Assembly: GCF_016735695.1 (NCBI RefSeq)
Contig: NZ_JAERQD010000012.1
Location: 1 to 64,000 of the forward strand
Direction: 5' to 3'
DNA: 64,000 bases
From: Microvirga zambiensis WSM3693
GTDB lineage: Bacteria > Pseudomonadota > Alphaproteobacteria > Rhizobiales > Beijerinckiaceae
This document shows positions 9,005 through 17,126 of this stretch, piece by piece. The notes below the pieces were generated by a model. The model had not been told where the DNA came from, did not search any database, and was given only the letters and a program-made list of their open reading frames with translations. Each line of letters opens with the position of its first letter. Position 1 is the first letter of the stretch. The position numbers and the translations under genes are program-made.

Positions 9005-9381
9005 GCGAGAGAGCCTTTTCCGCAAAGATTACCCCGGATTGTACGAATTTACGGTTGGTTAACTATCCCGCATAAAGAGGTAGCAGGTCATGCTTAGGAG
9101 GTAGAAACTTCTATGTTCCTGAGGGGAAATGCATATCTACCTTTGATCATGCACGAAAAGGTATAATATTTCGCCAGAAATTTCGGGTGCAGCATCAGCT
9201 TATTTCAGCACCGCAATTGAAGCACCTCGATGTGGGAACTCGACTGGCACCTGCAAACCCTCTAAGGGCCGCTCCGTCTGCCCAGTTTTACGCAAACCCT
9301 TGCATGAGGCTACGGCCAAGCTGACGTCCAATTGCCACGATTGGCGCCGAGAAAATCCCCTCAACGACAAAGGGGATGCAC
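9005..9381. other. intergenic region, divergent promoters
   Basis: This stretch of about 375 bases separates a leftward regulator from the rightward transglycosylase gene. The first 170 bases are relatively A/T-rich. I see no gene, tRNA or strong hairpin. Confidence 0.4.
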
Positions 9382-9861
9382 ATGATTGCTCGTGTTGTTC
9401 TTGCATGCGCGACGATCGCCTGCACAGTGCCAGCGATAGCGGATGAACGGGCAGCCATCGACGCCCTCGTATCGCAGCATGCGAAAGCCCACGGCATTCC
9501 CGAGACATTGGTACATCGCATCATCAAACGGGAGAGTGGCTACAATCCGCGTGCGGCGAACAGCGGCAATTTCGGCCTGATGCAGATCCGTTACGCGACG
9601 GCACGCGGAATGGGATATCGGGGCGCCGTCTCAGGGCTGTTCGATGCCAATACAAATCTGACCTATGCCGTCCCCTACTTGGCGAACGCCTATAAGGTCG
9701 CCGGCGGCAATCAGGATCGCGCCGTCGCTCTTTATGCCGGCGGCTATTATTACGAAGCGAAGCGAAAGGGTCTGTTAGGCGCCTTGAGAACCGGTGCAAG
9801 CGACCCGTTCATGACCGGTTCGGTGGCTTCCGCAACAACACTTCCCGCAGGAACCCGATAA
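9382..9861 (+). CDS. secreted lytic transglycosylase, SLT domain
   Basis: The protein of 159 residues has a signal peptide ending near AIADERAAI. The SLT fold follows: the catalytic Glu lies in RIIKRESGYNP, then NFGLMQI and the Tyr-rich ALYAGGYYYEAKR. It should cleave peptidoglycan glycan strands in the periplasm. ATG 9382 is preferred over ATG 9376 because AAAGGGG ends 6 bases before 9382 but abuts 9376. It is shorter than housekeeping Slt and has no partner genes nearby, so it is perhaps a specialised wall-opening enzyme. Confidence 0.85.
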   Translation: MIARVVLACATIACTVPAIADERAAIDALVSQHAKAHGIPETLVHRIIKRESGYNPRAANSGNFGLMQIRYATARGMGYRGAVSGLFDANTNLTYAVPYLANAYKVAGGNQDRAVALYAGGYYYEAKRKGLLGALRTGASDPFMTGSVASATTLPAGTR

Positions 9862-10027
9862 CGCTTCCCGTCGCGGATTTGGATATATCTTCGAAGCGGA
9901 CTCGGTAGTGCGCCTCTGTTGCGCCAGTCGTGCGACGCAAGGCTTGCCGCGAGCATTTCCGTTGCAATGTCAGGTAAAAGCCGTTCAAGATCGAACGGCG
10001 ACAGCTTTCGCTCTCTTGTCGGCTCAT

Positions 10028-10606
10028 ATGCACGATCTCCCAAACATCGCGTTCCTCGATTTCGAAGCGTCCTCACTGGGCAAGGAGGGATATCCGATCG
10101 AGATTGCCTGGGTTCTCGTTGGCGGACAGGAGGAGAGCCATCTGATCAGGCCGGATCCGTCATGGACCGATTGGGACGAGGAGGCGGAACGGATACACGG
10201 CATCACGCGCGAGCGTCTCCTTACCGAGGGAAGAACGGTTGAAGATGTGGCGCAAAGAATGATGGCCGCTCTCGTGGGACACTCACTCTATGCAACGGCT
10301 CCATCGTGGGACGGCAAGTGGCTGAGCAAGCTGCTTCGCGCGGCCGGCCTTCCGCGGCATGCATTGCGCATCGAGGATACGGAACTCGCTCACCAGCGTG
10401 TTGTGCAGGACATCTTGTGCGCGGCCAATGTTCCCGACCATCTTCAGGCAGGTGCGACGCGAGATATTATCGCATATGCCGAGAGAGAGGATACCGCGCG
10501 TGGGCCGGCGGAACATCGCGCTCTTGCCGATGCGCGCCGCGAACGCGACCTGTGGCTCGATATCAGGCGTCGGGCAACCGAGATCGCAGCGCGCTTGCGT
10601 CAATAG
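10028..10606 (+). CDS. DEDDh-type 3'-5' exonuclease domain protein
   Basis: The protein has 192 residues. The first exonuclease motif is IAFLDFEASSLG (Asp and Glu of DxE), the second region is EEAERIHGITRERL and the last motif EHRALADARRERD supplies His and Asp, fitting the DnaQ/RNase T superfamily. It probably trims single-stranded DNA or RNA in the cytoplasm. There is no polymerase or helicase domain. ATG 10028 has a weak ribosome binding site but agrees with the start of the fold. Its last bases overlap the convergent gene at 10600. Confidence 0.75.
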   Translation: MHDLPNIAFLDFEASSLGKEGYPIEIAWVLVGGQEESHLIRPDPSWTDWDEEAERIHGITRERLLTEGRTVEDVAQRMMAALVGHSLYATAPSWDGKWLSKLLRAAGLPRHALRIEDTELAHQRVVQDILCAANVPDHLQAGATRDIIAYAEREDTARGPAEHRALADARRERDLWLDIRRRATEIAARLRQ

Positions 10607-11217
10607 CCGTCGATCATGCCGGATGCGATATCCTGATCGGGACGCGTCAGAACGGTGATGTGACGTCCGTCCGGCAATTGAATCGTTCGCAGGCGCATCA
10701 CCTGCAAGCCGGCATCGAGGCCTTCCTGAATCGATCCATAGCGGGTGATGCGGGCACGACGCTCGAATGCATTGCGCGGCTCGGCCTGAGACATCTGGGT
10801 TCTCGCCTCACGCCGCCGCTCGATCTGCGCGTTGCGTTTGGTTCTTGTCGAAGAATTTGCCTGCTGAGACGCACGCGTTTTGCGCTCGACCAATGGCTTT
10901 GGCTTGGCTTGCTCGTCCACCGCCGCACTCTGCTGAGTAGCATCCGGCGGACGCTGCAATTCCGCATCAGCATTGATGGTATCGGATTGTGGCGCAGGCT
11001 TGGCGGCATGCTGTGGTGTAGAGACAGGCTCGGCCGGCTTTGCGGGCGCTGCCATAGGAGCTGGCGATGGCGTGTGGACTGGCCGTGAAGGCAATGCGTC
11101 GGATTCAGCCGGTGGATCGACCCAGGCACGTCCCGACTGCGCATGGGCGAAGAGGGGCGTTACGAGAAAGCCGGCAAGCGAGACAGTCACGAGCCAGCGT
11201 CCGGAGAATCCTGTCAT
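10600..11217 (-). CDS. secreted basic Pro/Ala-rich protein of unknown function
   Basis: This 205-residue protein is not recognised. A signal peptide (SLAGFLVTPLFAHAQ) is followed by a low-complexity Pro/Ala/Gln region to about residue 95 and a strongly basic, Arg-rich stretch (RRREARTQ). A conserved-looking C-terminus follows at about residues 150-205, including DAGLQVMRLRTIQLPDGRHI. ATG 11217 is supported by GGAGG six bases upstream. It is likely periplasmic or envelope-bound. It is convergent with the exonuclease gene, with a small overlap. Confidence 0.6.
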   Translation of the reverse strand: MTGFSGRWLVTVSLAGFLVTPLFAHAQSGRAWVDPPAESDALPSRPVHTPSPAPMAAPAKPAEPVSTPQHAAKPAPQSDTINADAELQRPPDATQQSAAVDEQAKPKPLVERKTRASQQANSSTRTKRNAQIERRREARTQMSQAEPRNAFERRARITRYGSIQEGLDAGLQVMRLRTIQLPDGRHITVLTRPDQDIASGMIDGY

Positions 11218-11643
11218 GACCTGCCTCCATCGCATCCCAAGGGGAACGCTTCTCCCGCAGTGTTTGGTTCCACGGGGCAGATGGAGCTGATGTGGCGCTC
11301 CCGCACATCGTCTTCAACCGCGCGGGGCCTGCAATCAGTCGATTGTGAACGAGAAAAGCCAACATTGTCGAAGCTTGGCTTTTCTTCGGACGCGACCCTT
11401 CCCAAGCGGAATATTCAGCTTTAACCGCGCCACATTCAGAGCAAACGGAGGTCGCCAACACACGACAATAGCAAATCGGCCAGATACGGTAATTTTATTT
11501 CATATATTTACCAGACACTATTGAAATGTTACGTCTGTCCTGCATGCCGCCTCGGTTATGCAAGAGTCTAATTCACCCCTCTATTGTCTATATCTCTTTC
11601 GGTCGACTATAGACATATATTCATTTCAGAGTCCGCCCGCCGA
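11218..11643. other. intergenic region with 8-base inverted repeat before the diguanylate cyclase
   Basis: About 425 bases lie between divergent genes. The part from about 11470 on is A/T-rich. A perfect inverted repeat, TGTCTATA (11585-11592) and TATAGACA (11608-11615) with a 15-base spacer, lies 28 bases before the cyclase start and could be an operator or a leader hairpin. Confidence 0.45.
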
Positions 11644-13158
11644 ATGAAGCGCCTGCTGTCAGACGTCTATCTGCACCTGATTGCCGGCGTGATTGCCTTG
11701 GGCATTCTCGGGATTTCCGCCCATACCCTATGGATGGATCGCCAGAGCCTCTGGCAGGAGGCGGAGAAATCGTCCCGAAACGTGCTGACCACCATCGCAC
11801 GCGATCTCGACGGTAAGATCGAGTTGCTCGACCAGTCGCTGAAAGGAACGATGGAAGGGCTGAGGCACCCGGATTTCCAGCGGCTTCCGCCCGACCTCCA
11901 GTATCGGATGCTGTTCGACCGTGCGACGTCCGCCTCCTTCTTGGGAACGCTGCTTCTCGTCGACAAGGATGGAAACCTTGTTGCGGATGCAGGACCGGTC
12001 ATCGCGTCGCGCGCCCTCAATGTCGCGGACCGCGAATATTTCATCGCCCATCGGGAGAACTCGCATCTCGGGCTCTATGTGAGCCGCCCCTTCACCAACC
12101 GAGCGCCCCGCAGCGAACTGGCCATCGGGATCAGCCGGCGCGTCCAGGACAAGGCCGGAGGGTTCGCCGGCGTCGTGATGGGCTCCATCTCCCTGGCCAC
12201 CATCAACCAGCCCTTCAACAACCTTAGCCTTGGCAAGCAGGGAGCGATCAATCTCTTCCGCGGCGACGGCGTGCTGCTGACCCGCTATCCCTTCCTCGAA
12301 AGCCAAATCAATCAGGATCTCGGCGGCTCTGAGCACGTGCAGCGCCTGATGCAGGCCAAATCGGGCACTTTCGATTCCATTTCGCCGATCGACGGCATCC
12401 GGCGCATCATCTCGTTCGAGCGCCTGGAGAGATATCCTCTCGTCCTAACCGTTGCCTTGTCCGTCGAGGAGATCTTCGCTGCATGGCAGCGCAAGGCCCT
12501 GGTCCTCAGTCTCGCGACGCTGGTCCTGTGCTGCGCCGTCGTCGGGCTGACCGTCCTGTTCCAGCGTGAATTGCGGCGCAGGACAAGGGCGGAGACCAAG
12601 CTCCGGCGGATTGCGCGAACCGACGATCTGACAGGCCTGCCGAACCGCCGCGCATTCCGGGAAACGTTCGAGCGCGAATGGCGCCATGCGATCCGCTCCG
12701 GCTCGTCCCTGTCGCTGCTCTATATCGATGCCGATTTCTTCAAGAGCTTCAACGACCGCTATGGTCATGGACGAGGCGACGAGGTTCTGCGCGCCATTGC
12801 GGACTCCCTGGAAGCGAGCATCCGCCGCCCGCGCGACGTCGCAGCCCGCCATGGCGGCGAGGAATTCGCCATCGTCCTGCCGGAGACGGATCTGGCGGGC
12901 GCTCTCACGATTGCCGAGAACATCCGTCGAGCCGTCGCGTCGATGGAGACCGTGCACGAGGGCAGTCCGTATCTGACAGTCACGATCAGCATCGGCGCTG
13001 CCGACTCGCGACCGTCCCGCGGCAGCGACCGCTCGGTCCTTCTCGACGCGGCCGACCGCGCGCTCTACCGCGCCAAAGCTTCCGGGCGGAACGCAGTCTG
13101 CGGCCCCGACAGCGAAAGCCCGGTCCTGCAACCCCCTCTCCCGCATGCTGCGGCCTGA
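11644..13158 (+). CDS. membrane diguanylate cyclase with periplasmic Cache-like sensor
   Basis: The protein of 504 residues has a transmembrane segment at about 11-30, a periplasmic PDC/Cache-like sensor at about 35-265 and a second membrane segment at about 278-302. A GGDEF domain follows from about residue 325 (DDLTGLPNRRAF). The active-site loop is GGEEF at residues 404-408. RPRD at 395-398, exactly five residues before it, is a canonical product-inhibition site. It should make cyclic di-GMP in response to an extracellular signal. ATG 11644 starts the first membrane helix; an upstream TTG at 11584 is less likely. Confidence 0.85.
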   Translation: MKRLLSDVYLHLIAGVIALGILGISAHTLWMDRQSLWQEAEKSSRNVLTTIARDLDGKIELLDQSLKGTMEGLRHPDFQRLPPDLQYRMLFDRATSASFLGTLLLVDKDGNLVADAGPVIASRALNVADREYFIAHRENSHLGLYVSRPFTNRAPRSELAIGISRRVQDKAGGFAGVVMGSISLATINQPFNNLSLGKQGAINLFRGDGVLLTRYPFLESQINQDLGGSEHVQRLMQAKSGTFDSISPIDGIRRIISFERLERYPLVLTVALSVEEIFAAWQRKALVLSLATLVLCCAVVGLTVLFQRELRRRTRAETKLRRIARTDDLTGLPNRRAFRETFEREWRHAIRSGSSLSLLYIDADFFKSFNDRYGHGRGDEVLRAIADSLEASIRRPRDVAARHGGEEFAIVLPETDLAGALTIAENIRRAVASMETVHEGSPYLTVTISIGAADSRPSRGSDRSVLLDAADRALYRAKASGRNAVCGPDSESPVLQPPLPHAAA

Positions 13159-13176
13159 GGCTCCGCTGCGCGCCTA

Positions 13177-13287
13177 GAGCATCGGACCCAAAAGTGGACC
13201 CACTTTTGGGATCCAATCCGATGCTCCACTCTTTGGAGAGCGCATCGTTGAACGCAGAAAACCGGGTCCACTTTTCTGCACGATGCG
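13177..13287. repeat. dispersed palindromic repeat, family A (two adjacent units)
   Basis: Two neighbouring palindromes lie here. 13177-13226 begins gagcatcggaccc and ends with its complement. 13240-13287 has agcgcatcg / cgatgcgct arms around a gtccactttt core. Related copies occur near 16083, 32791, 49888 and 56437. Confidence 0.75.
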
Positions 13288-13488
13288 CTATCTGCCGCGA
13301 TCGCCGCTATTTCCCGTGTTCCCCTGATCCCCTCGCCCGCCGGAGCCTTGCGACAGGGGCCGGCATTCGCCATCGACGCGCCGCTCTCCCACCATGCACG
13401 GCCTGTCGCGTGGGCCGGGCTCTGCGAAGGCAGACCCAATCCCGGCCAACAGGAACCCGGCGATTGCGGATCCATACATCCTGATCAT
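13288..13488 (-). CDS. small secreted protein with collagen-like glycine repeat tail
   Basis: This 66-residue protein has a signal peptide (MIRMYGSAIAGFLLAGIGS, cleavage near FAEP) and a short Cys-containing middle (RPCMVGERRVDGECRP). Its tail, from about residue 46, has Gly at nearly every third position (GRGDQGNTGNSGDRG). ATG 13488 has GGGGAA 7 bases upstream. The function is unknown. The stop codon abuts a palindromic repeat, so the extreme C-terminus could be repeat-derived. Confidence 0.5.
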   Translation of the reverse strand: MIRMYGSAIAGFLLAGIGSAFAEPGPRDRPCMVGERRVDGECRPLSQGSGGRGDQGNTGNSGDRGR

Positions 13489-13699
13489 GGAAGTTCCCCG
13501 GTCACTGACGACTGGGATGGGACGCATGAGCGCCTGCTAAGTTTCCGGGAACGTCTACACAAGTTCGAGAAGTCGTTCCGGCTGAGGCAGGGCACGCCGG
13601 GAAGCGGCATCTGATCTGCCATGGAAGCAGATCACATCTCGAAGGCTATCATGGAAGCTTTGCGCCCTCATCAGCGAAGCGCTGTGACTATCGGGCTAA

Positions 13700-13776
13700 T
13701 GGTAGCGGAGGAGGGATTTGAACCCCCGACACAAGGATTATGATTCCTCTGCTCTGACCAACTGAGCTACTCCGCC
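13700..13776 (-). tRNA. tRNA-Met (anticodon CAT)
   Basis: The reverse strand folds as a 77-base cloverleaf. The acceptor stem is GGCGGAG / CTCCGCT with a G-T closing pair, the D arm contains AGCTCAGTTGG, the anticodon loop is ATCATAA with CAT, the T arm is GGGGGTTCAAATCCCTC and CCA is encoded. The GGCGGAG-type acceptor fits the elongator rather than the initiator tRNA. Confidence 0.93.
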
Positions 13777-13885
13777 CCGGGAAGCGGGGCGGACCCCGCG
13801 TCAGGCATGCGCGATATAGGGAAGGTTGCCCCCCAGTGTCAAGAAAAGACCCGCGATCGGCGCGCGGAAATATGGGAGCCCCGAT

Positions 13886-14104
13886 TCAGCCTTTGGGCTT
13901 CATGCGCCAGAGCTGAAAACCTTCGGTCGAGATCGACTGCTCGATGGTCTTGCGCGAGAATTTGTGCGGCGGGGTTTCCCGGGAGCCGAGCGTCCCCGTC
14001 AACCCCCATGGGCCGTACTTGGCTGGGAGCTTGGTGCCAGACTCGTCGCCAGCGAAAGCATGCAGATCGTCCTTGGCCTGCGAGGTGAACATGAAGAGGC
14101 GCAT
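13886..14104 (-). CDS. conserved small protein of unknown function
   Basis: This 72-residue soluble protein opens MRLFMFTSQAKDDLHAFAGD and contains KLPAKYGPWGLTGTL and the ending GFQLWRMKPKG. The pattern is familiar from small uncharacterised proteins in related Hyphomicrobiales. ATG 14104 has GGAAAG upstream. No signal peptide or membrane segment is present. An overlapping frame at 13839-14135 is more Arg/His-rich and less protein-like and was not chosen. Confidence 0.6.
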   Translation of the reverse strand: MRLFMFTSQAKDDLHAFAGDESGTKLPAKYGPWGLTGTLGSRETPPHKFSRKTIEQSISTEGFQLWRMKPKG

Positions 14105-14203
14105 GGGAGTGGCTTTCCGTTGAACGGGTTGGCATTAATGCTACAAATAGGGTTCAGGGCCCGAAAGTCATCTTCCGTCCTCGGTGCCTCATGCCCCTAG
14201 GCC

Positions 14204-14845
14204 TCAGCCGATCTTCCTGATCCGCATCAGCTTGAAGAAGCCGACCGGGAAGAGGGAGCGGAGTTCCACCACCTCCATGCGCCCGGTCCCCTTGGCCCAG
14301 TTTTCGACGCGGGCGGCCTTGAAGGCCGAGCTCCAGCCGATCGCCTTGGCGATGGGCGAGGCCAGCTCCTCCAAAGCGGCAACGGGGCCGGAGGGCTGCC
14401 CCCAGTGATTGGCGAGCACGATCTCTCCGCCCGGCTTCAGCACCCGCATGAATTCGTTCAGCGCCGTCTCGGGCTCCGGGACGAGGGTGATGATGAACTG
14501 GGCCGTGACCGCGTCGAAGCTCTCGTCTGGGAATCCAAGGCGGGTGACGTCCATCACCTGCAGGCTCTTCACATGGGAGAGCCCCCTCTTCTCGACCTTG
14601 TCCTGGGCGCGGCGGAGCATGTCCTCCGAGAGATCGACCCCGTAGACCTCGGCATGCCTCGGATAGTAGCCGAGGGAGAGACCGGTGCCGACGCCGGCCT
14701 CCAGGACCTTCGGCCCGCAGGCCACGGCCGCATTCACGGCGGCGCGGGCGGCCGGCTCCGTCAGCTTGTCGTAGACGACATCATAGATCGGCGCCCAACG
14801 CGCATAAGCCTTGCGCATCAGGACGGTGGTCGCTCCATCCGTCAT
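14204..14845 (-). CDS. SAM-dependent methyltransferase, PmtA-like (phosphatidylethanolamine N-methyltransferase family)
   Basis: The protein of 213 residues has the N-terminal YARWAPIYDVVYD block seen in Rhodobacter-type PmtA and UbiE relatives. The SAM motif I is VLEAGVGTGLSLGYYP, with the acidic residue in VYGVDLSEDML and the post-motif VTAQFIITLVPEPE. The likely reaction is stepwise methylation of phosphatidylethanolamine toward phosphatidylcholine at the membrane. A ubiquinone or other small-molecule methylase is the alternative. ATG 14845 is chosen; the longer frame upstream runs into mnmA. It follows mnmA by 22 bases on the same strand. Confidence 0.65.
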   Translation of the reverse strand: MTDGATTVLMRKAYARWAPIYDVVYDKLTEPAARAAVNAAVACGPKVLEAGVGTGLSLGYYPRHAEVYGVDLSEDMLRRAQDKVEKRGLSHVKSLQVMDVTRLGFPDESFDAVTAQFIITLVPEPETALNEFMRVLKPGGEIVLANHWGQPSGPVAALEELASPIAKAIGWSSAFKAARVENWAKGTGRMEVVELRSLFPVGFFKLMRIRKIG

Positions 14846-14867
14846 AAAGGTCCCTTCGGTCGATGCC

Positions 14868-16022
14868 TCACGCCGCGGCAGGGGCGGCTTCGGCGAGAGT
14901 GCGAGCAATGGTGCCGCCGCCAAGCACGCGCGCCCGGGGAGCATCGCTCTCATAGATGACACAAGCTTGACCGGGAGACACCCCGTCTTCCGCCGATAAC
15001 AGCTCGACAATAGTGCCGGTTCCTGTGGATCGAAGGATCGCCGGGCGCGGCTCGCGGGTGGAGCGCACCCGTACGGCTACCTCCATGCCCGTCTCGCTTA
15101 AGGATTCGAGCGGCACGTCGCCGAGCCAGTTCATGTCGGTGACGCGGATCATGCGGGTGGCCAGGGCCTCCCGGGGGCCGACGACCACGCGGGCCTCCTT
15201 GGCATCGAGGCGGACGACATAGAGCGGCTCGCCCACGGAGAGGCCGAGGCCCTTCCGCTGCCCGACGGTGTAATGGATGATGCCCTCATGACGGCCGAGC
15301 ACGCGGCCGTCGATATGGACGATCTCGCCGCCCTGCACGGCTCCTGGCTTCAGGCGCTCGATCACGTCGCTGTAGCGACCCTGCGTGACGAAGCAGATAT
15401 CCTGGCTGTCCGCCTTCTCCGCCACGGTGAGCCCGAATTCGCGCGCCAGCTCGCGGGTCTTCTCCTTGGGCAGCTCGCCCAGAGGAAAACGCAGGATGTC
15501 GAGCTGCGCGGGCGTGGTCGCATAGAGAAAATAGCTCTGGTCCCGGTCCGGATCGGCTGCCCGGTGCAGGGCGCGGCGCCCGTCCGGCAGGCGGCGGCTT
15601 GCCACGTAATGGCCGGTGGCGAGCACGTCCGCGCCGAGTTCCCTGGCGGTTTCCAGCAGGTCGCGGAACTTGATCGAGCGGTTGCATTCGACGCAGGGGA
15701 TCGGCGTCTCGCCGGCCAGATAGCTCTGGGTGAAGCGGTCGATCACAGCCTCGCGGAAACGAGCCTCGTAATCGAGCACGTAATGGGGAATGCCGATGGC
15801 CTCCGCGACCCGGCGGGCATCGTAGATGTCCTGACCGGCGCAGCAGGCGCCCTTGCGGTGGGCGGCGGCGCCATGATCGTAGAGCTGGAGCGTGATGCCG
15901 ATGACGTCGTAGCCCTCGCTCTTGAGCAGGGCCGCGACCACCGACGAATCCACGCCGCCCGACATCGCGACGACGACGCGGGTCTTGGAGGGTTCGGTGG
16001 GAAGATCGAGTGAATTGAGCAT
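14868..16022 (-). CDS. mnmA: tRNA-specific 2-thiouridylase MnmA
   Basis: This is a 384-residue enzyme that thiolates U34 of Lys, Glu and Gln tRNAs using ATP and relayed sulfur. The PP-loop is [18 protein letters not shown] (residues 15-32). The two catalytic cysteines sit in [11 protein letters not shown] and DSQDICFV. The C-terminal part has the expected TVGQRKGLG and PGQACVIYE segments. The length is usual for the family. Confidence 0.95.
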   Translation of the reverse strand: MLNSLDLPTEPSKTRVVVAMSGGVDSSVVAALLKSEGYDVIGITLQLYDHGAAAHRKGACCAGQDIYDARRVAEAIGIPHYVLDYEARFREAVIDRFTQSYLAGETPIPCVECNRSIKFRDLLETARELGADVLATGHYVASRRLPDGRRALHRAADPDRDQSYFLYATTPAQLDILRFPLGELPKEKTRELAREFGLTVAEKADSQDICFVTQGRYSDVIERLKPGAVQGGEIVHIDGRVLGRHEGIIHYTVGQRKGLGLSVGEPLYVVRLDAKEARVVVGPREALATRMIRVTDMNWLGDVPLESLSETGMEVAVRVRSTREPRPAILRSTGTGTIVELLSAEDGVSPGQACVIYESDAPRARVLGGGTIARTLAEAAPAAA

Positions 16023-16082
16023 TTTTCCGTCCAGAGGCGCCGTTCAAGGCGGCGCACGGGAGGGGGGTGAAAGCCTCTCTAT

Positions 16083-16192
16083 AGCGCATCGTGCGGAAAA
16101 GTGGACCCGGTTTTCACTGACGCAGGTCTCCAGGCCTGCGCCGAACGATGCCCCGGCTCAAAGGATGAGCATCGGAACGGGTCCAAAAGCGC
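16083..16192. repeat. dispersed palindromic repeat, family A
   Basis: The arms agcgcatcgtgcgg, a gtggacccggtttt core, an inner hairpin (gcaggtctccaggcctgc) and atgagcatcggaacgggtcc match other family A copies in the window. It lies between mnmA and sciP. Confidence 0.65.
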
Positions 16193-16385
16193 AGGTCGGC
16201 TTCCGGGTCCGAGGTTCTTTCGCCACAATTCTTAAAGGGAAAGTGCGCCGGAATAAGCCAAAGTTAACGTTTATGGCTAAGCTTAGGCATTCTCGTAACC
16301 GCCTGATCGAGCTTAGGAAAACATTAAGTCCCGTCGCGTAGGTTCGAGATTACCAAAGGTCGTTGAATTTTTGTGTGAGCGTATC
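16193..16385. other. upstream region of sciP
   Basis: This A/T-richer stretch includes gttaacgtttatggctaag near 16263. It contains TTAAC-type half sites but no full TTAA-N7-TTAA CtrA box at correct spacing. It likely contains the sciP promoter. Confidence 0.35.
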
Positions 16386-16661
16386 ATGACCGAACCCCAC
16401 CGCCCAAGGGTCAAGTATGTCATTGGGCCCGATGGCAGTCCCCTGACGATTGCCGACCTTCCTCCCTCCAGCACCCGCCGTTGGGTCATCCGCCGCAAGG
16501 CCGAAGTCGTCGCCGCTGTCCGCGGCGGCCTGCTGAGCCTCGAGGAAGCCTGTCAGCGCTACACGCTGACCACTGAAGAGTTCCTGAGCTGGCAGATGTC
16601 CATCGACCAGCACGGCCTGGCCGGGCTGCGCACCACCCGCATCCAGCAGTATCGGCAGTAA
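16386..16661 (+). CDS. sciP: CtrA inhibitor SciP (DUF1153)
   Basis: The protein of 91 residues matches the SciP/DUF1153 pattern along its length: RPRVKYVIGPDGSPLTIADL, then RWVIRRKAEVVAAVRGGLLS, EEACQRYTLTTEEFLSWQ and a closing GLAGLRTTRIQQYR. In Caulobacter, SciP binds CtrA at promoters and blocks activation of flagellar and cell-cycle genes in G1. ATG 16386 matches the usual start. A strong terminator follows. ctrA (20757) and chpT (21992) lie within 6 kb, which strengthens the call. Confidence 0.92.
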   Translation: MTEPHRPRVKYVIGPDGSPLTIADLPPSSTRRWVIRRKAEVVAAVRGGLLSLEEACQRYTLTTEEFLSWQMSIDQHGLAGLRTTRIQQYRQ

Positions 16662-16684
16662 TCGTCCCGATATCCCAATCGAAG

Positions 16685-16716
16685 GGCGCTGCTCGATCAA
16701 GGCAGCGCCTTTTTTC
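16685..16716 (+). terminator. Rho-independent terminator of sciP
   Basis: The arms GGCGCTGC and GCAGCGCC form an 8-base-pair stem followed by a run of T residues (16710-16715). Confidence 0.88.
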
Positions 16717-16753
16717 ATTCCAGGGCGTAAAACCGCCGTCGCAAGCGTGGCCG

Positions 16754-16772
16754 TTAAGACCTTTCTAACCAT
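16754..16772 (+). promoter_or_regulatory. candidate CtrA binding site upstream of FlbD-like gene
   Basis: TTAA, seven bases, then CTAACCAT. This is one mismatch from the TTAA-N7-TTAA consensus and one mismatch from the TTAACCAT octamer. It ends 49 bases before the GTG start at 16822 of a flagellar-type regulator, the position expected for CtrA control. Confidence 0.55.
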
Positions 16773-16821
16773 AAGATGAGCATAAACTCCTGAATCACTT
16801 CCCTTAAGGCAGGCTCACATC

Positions 16822-17121
16822 GTGCTTGGCGCCCAGGTTTCGTTGGAACAGCAAGGTTCATCTCAGGCTGATGCCCAACTGCCGCCCCTCTCCGAGGCCG
16901 AACAAACCACCGATGCTCTGAGGCGGATCCTCATCGGCCGGACGATCGCCGATGTCGAGCGTCACCTCATCCTGGACACCCTTGCCTTCTGCTTCGGCAA
17001 CCGGACCCATGCGGCGAGAATCCTGGGCATCTCGATCCGCACCCTGCGCAACAAGCTGAACGAATACATGGAAGCCGGCATCGCCGTGCCGGAGCCCGGG
17101 CAGAAGCCCGCCGTGGCCTGA
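16822..17121 (+). CDS. stand-alone FlbD-like Fis-type DNA-binding protein
   Basis: The protein has 99 residues. Residues about 37-83 match the C-terminal DNA-binding domain of FlbD/NtrC-family activators: GRTIADVERHLILDTLAFC, then GNRTHAARILGISIRTLRNK. The receiver and sigma-54 AAA+ domains of FlbD are absent and the N-terminus is a short polar stretch. It cannot activate sigma-54 by itself and may act as an architectural or competing DNA-binding protein at flagellar promoters. The start is GTG 16822. A CtrA-like box lies just upstream and sciP precedes it. Confidence 0.75.
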   Translation: MLGAQVSLEQQGSSQADAQLPPLSEAEQTTDALRRILIGRTIADVERHLILDTLAFCFGNRTHAARILGISIRTLRNKLNEYMEAGIAVPEPGQKPAVA

Positions 17122-17126
17122 CCGCG

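Noticed and set aside
13839-14135. 98-codon frame overlapping the small conserved protein at 13886-14104
   Set aside because: It is His/Arg-rich in the wrong frame; the 72-residue frame looks like a real protein.
16263-16281. possible CtrA box before sciP (TTAAC and CTAAG halves)
   Set aside because: The spacing between the half sites is nine bases rather than seven, so it does not fit the consensus.
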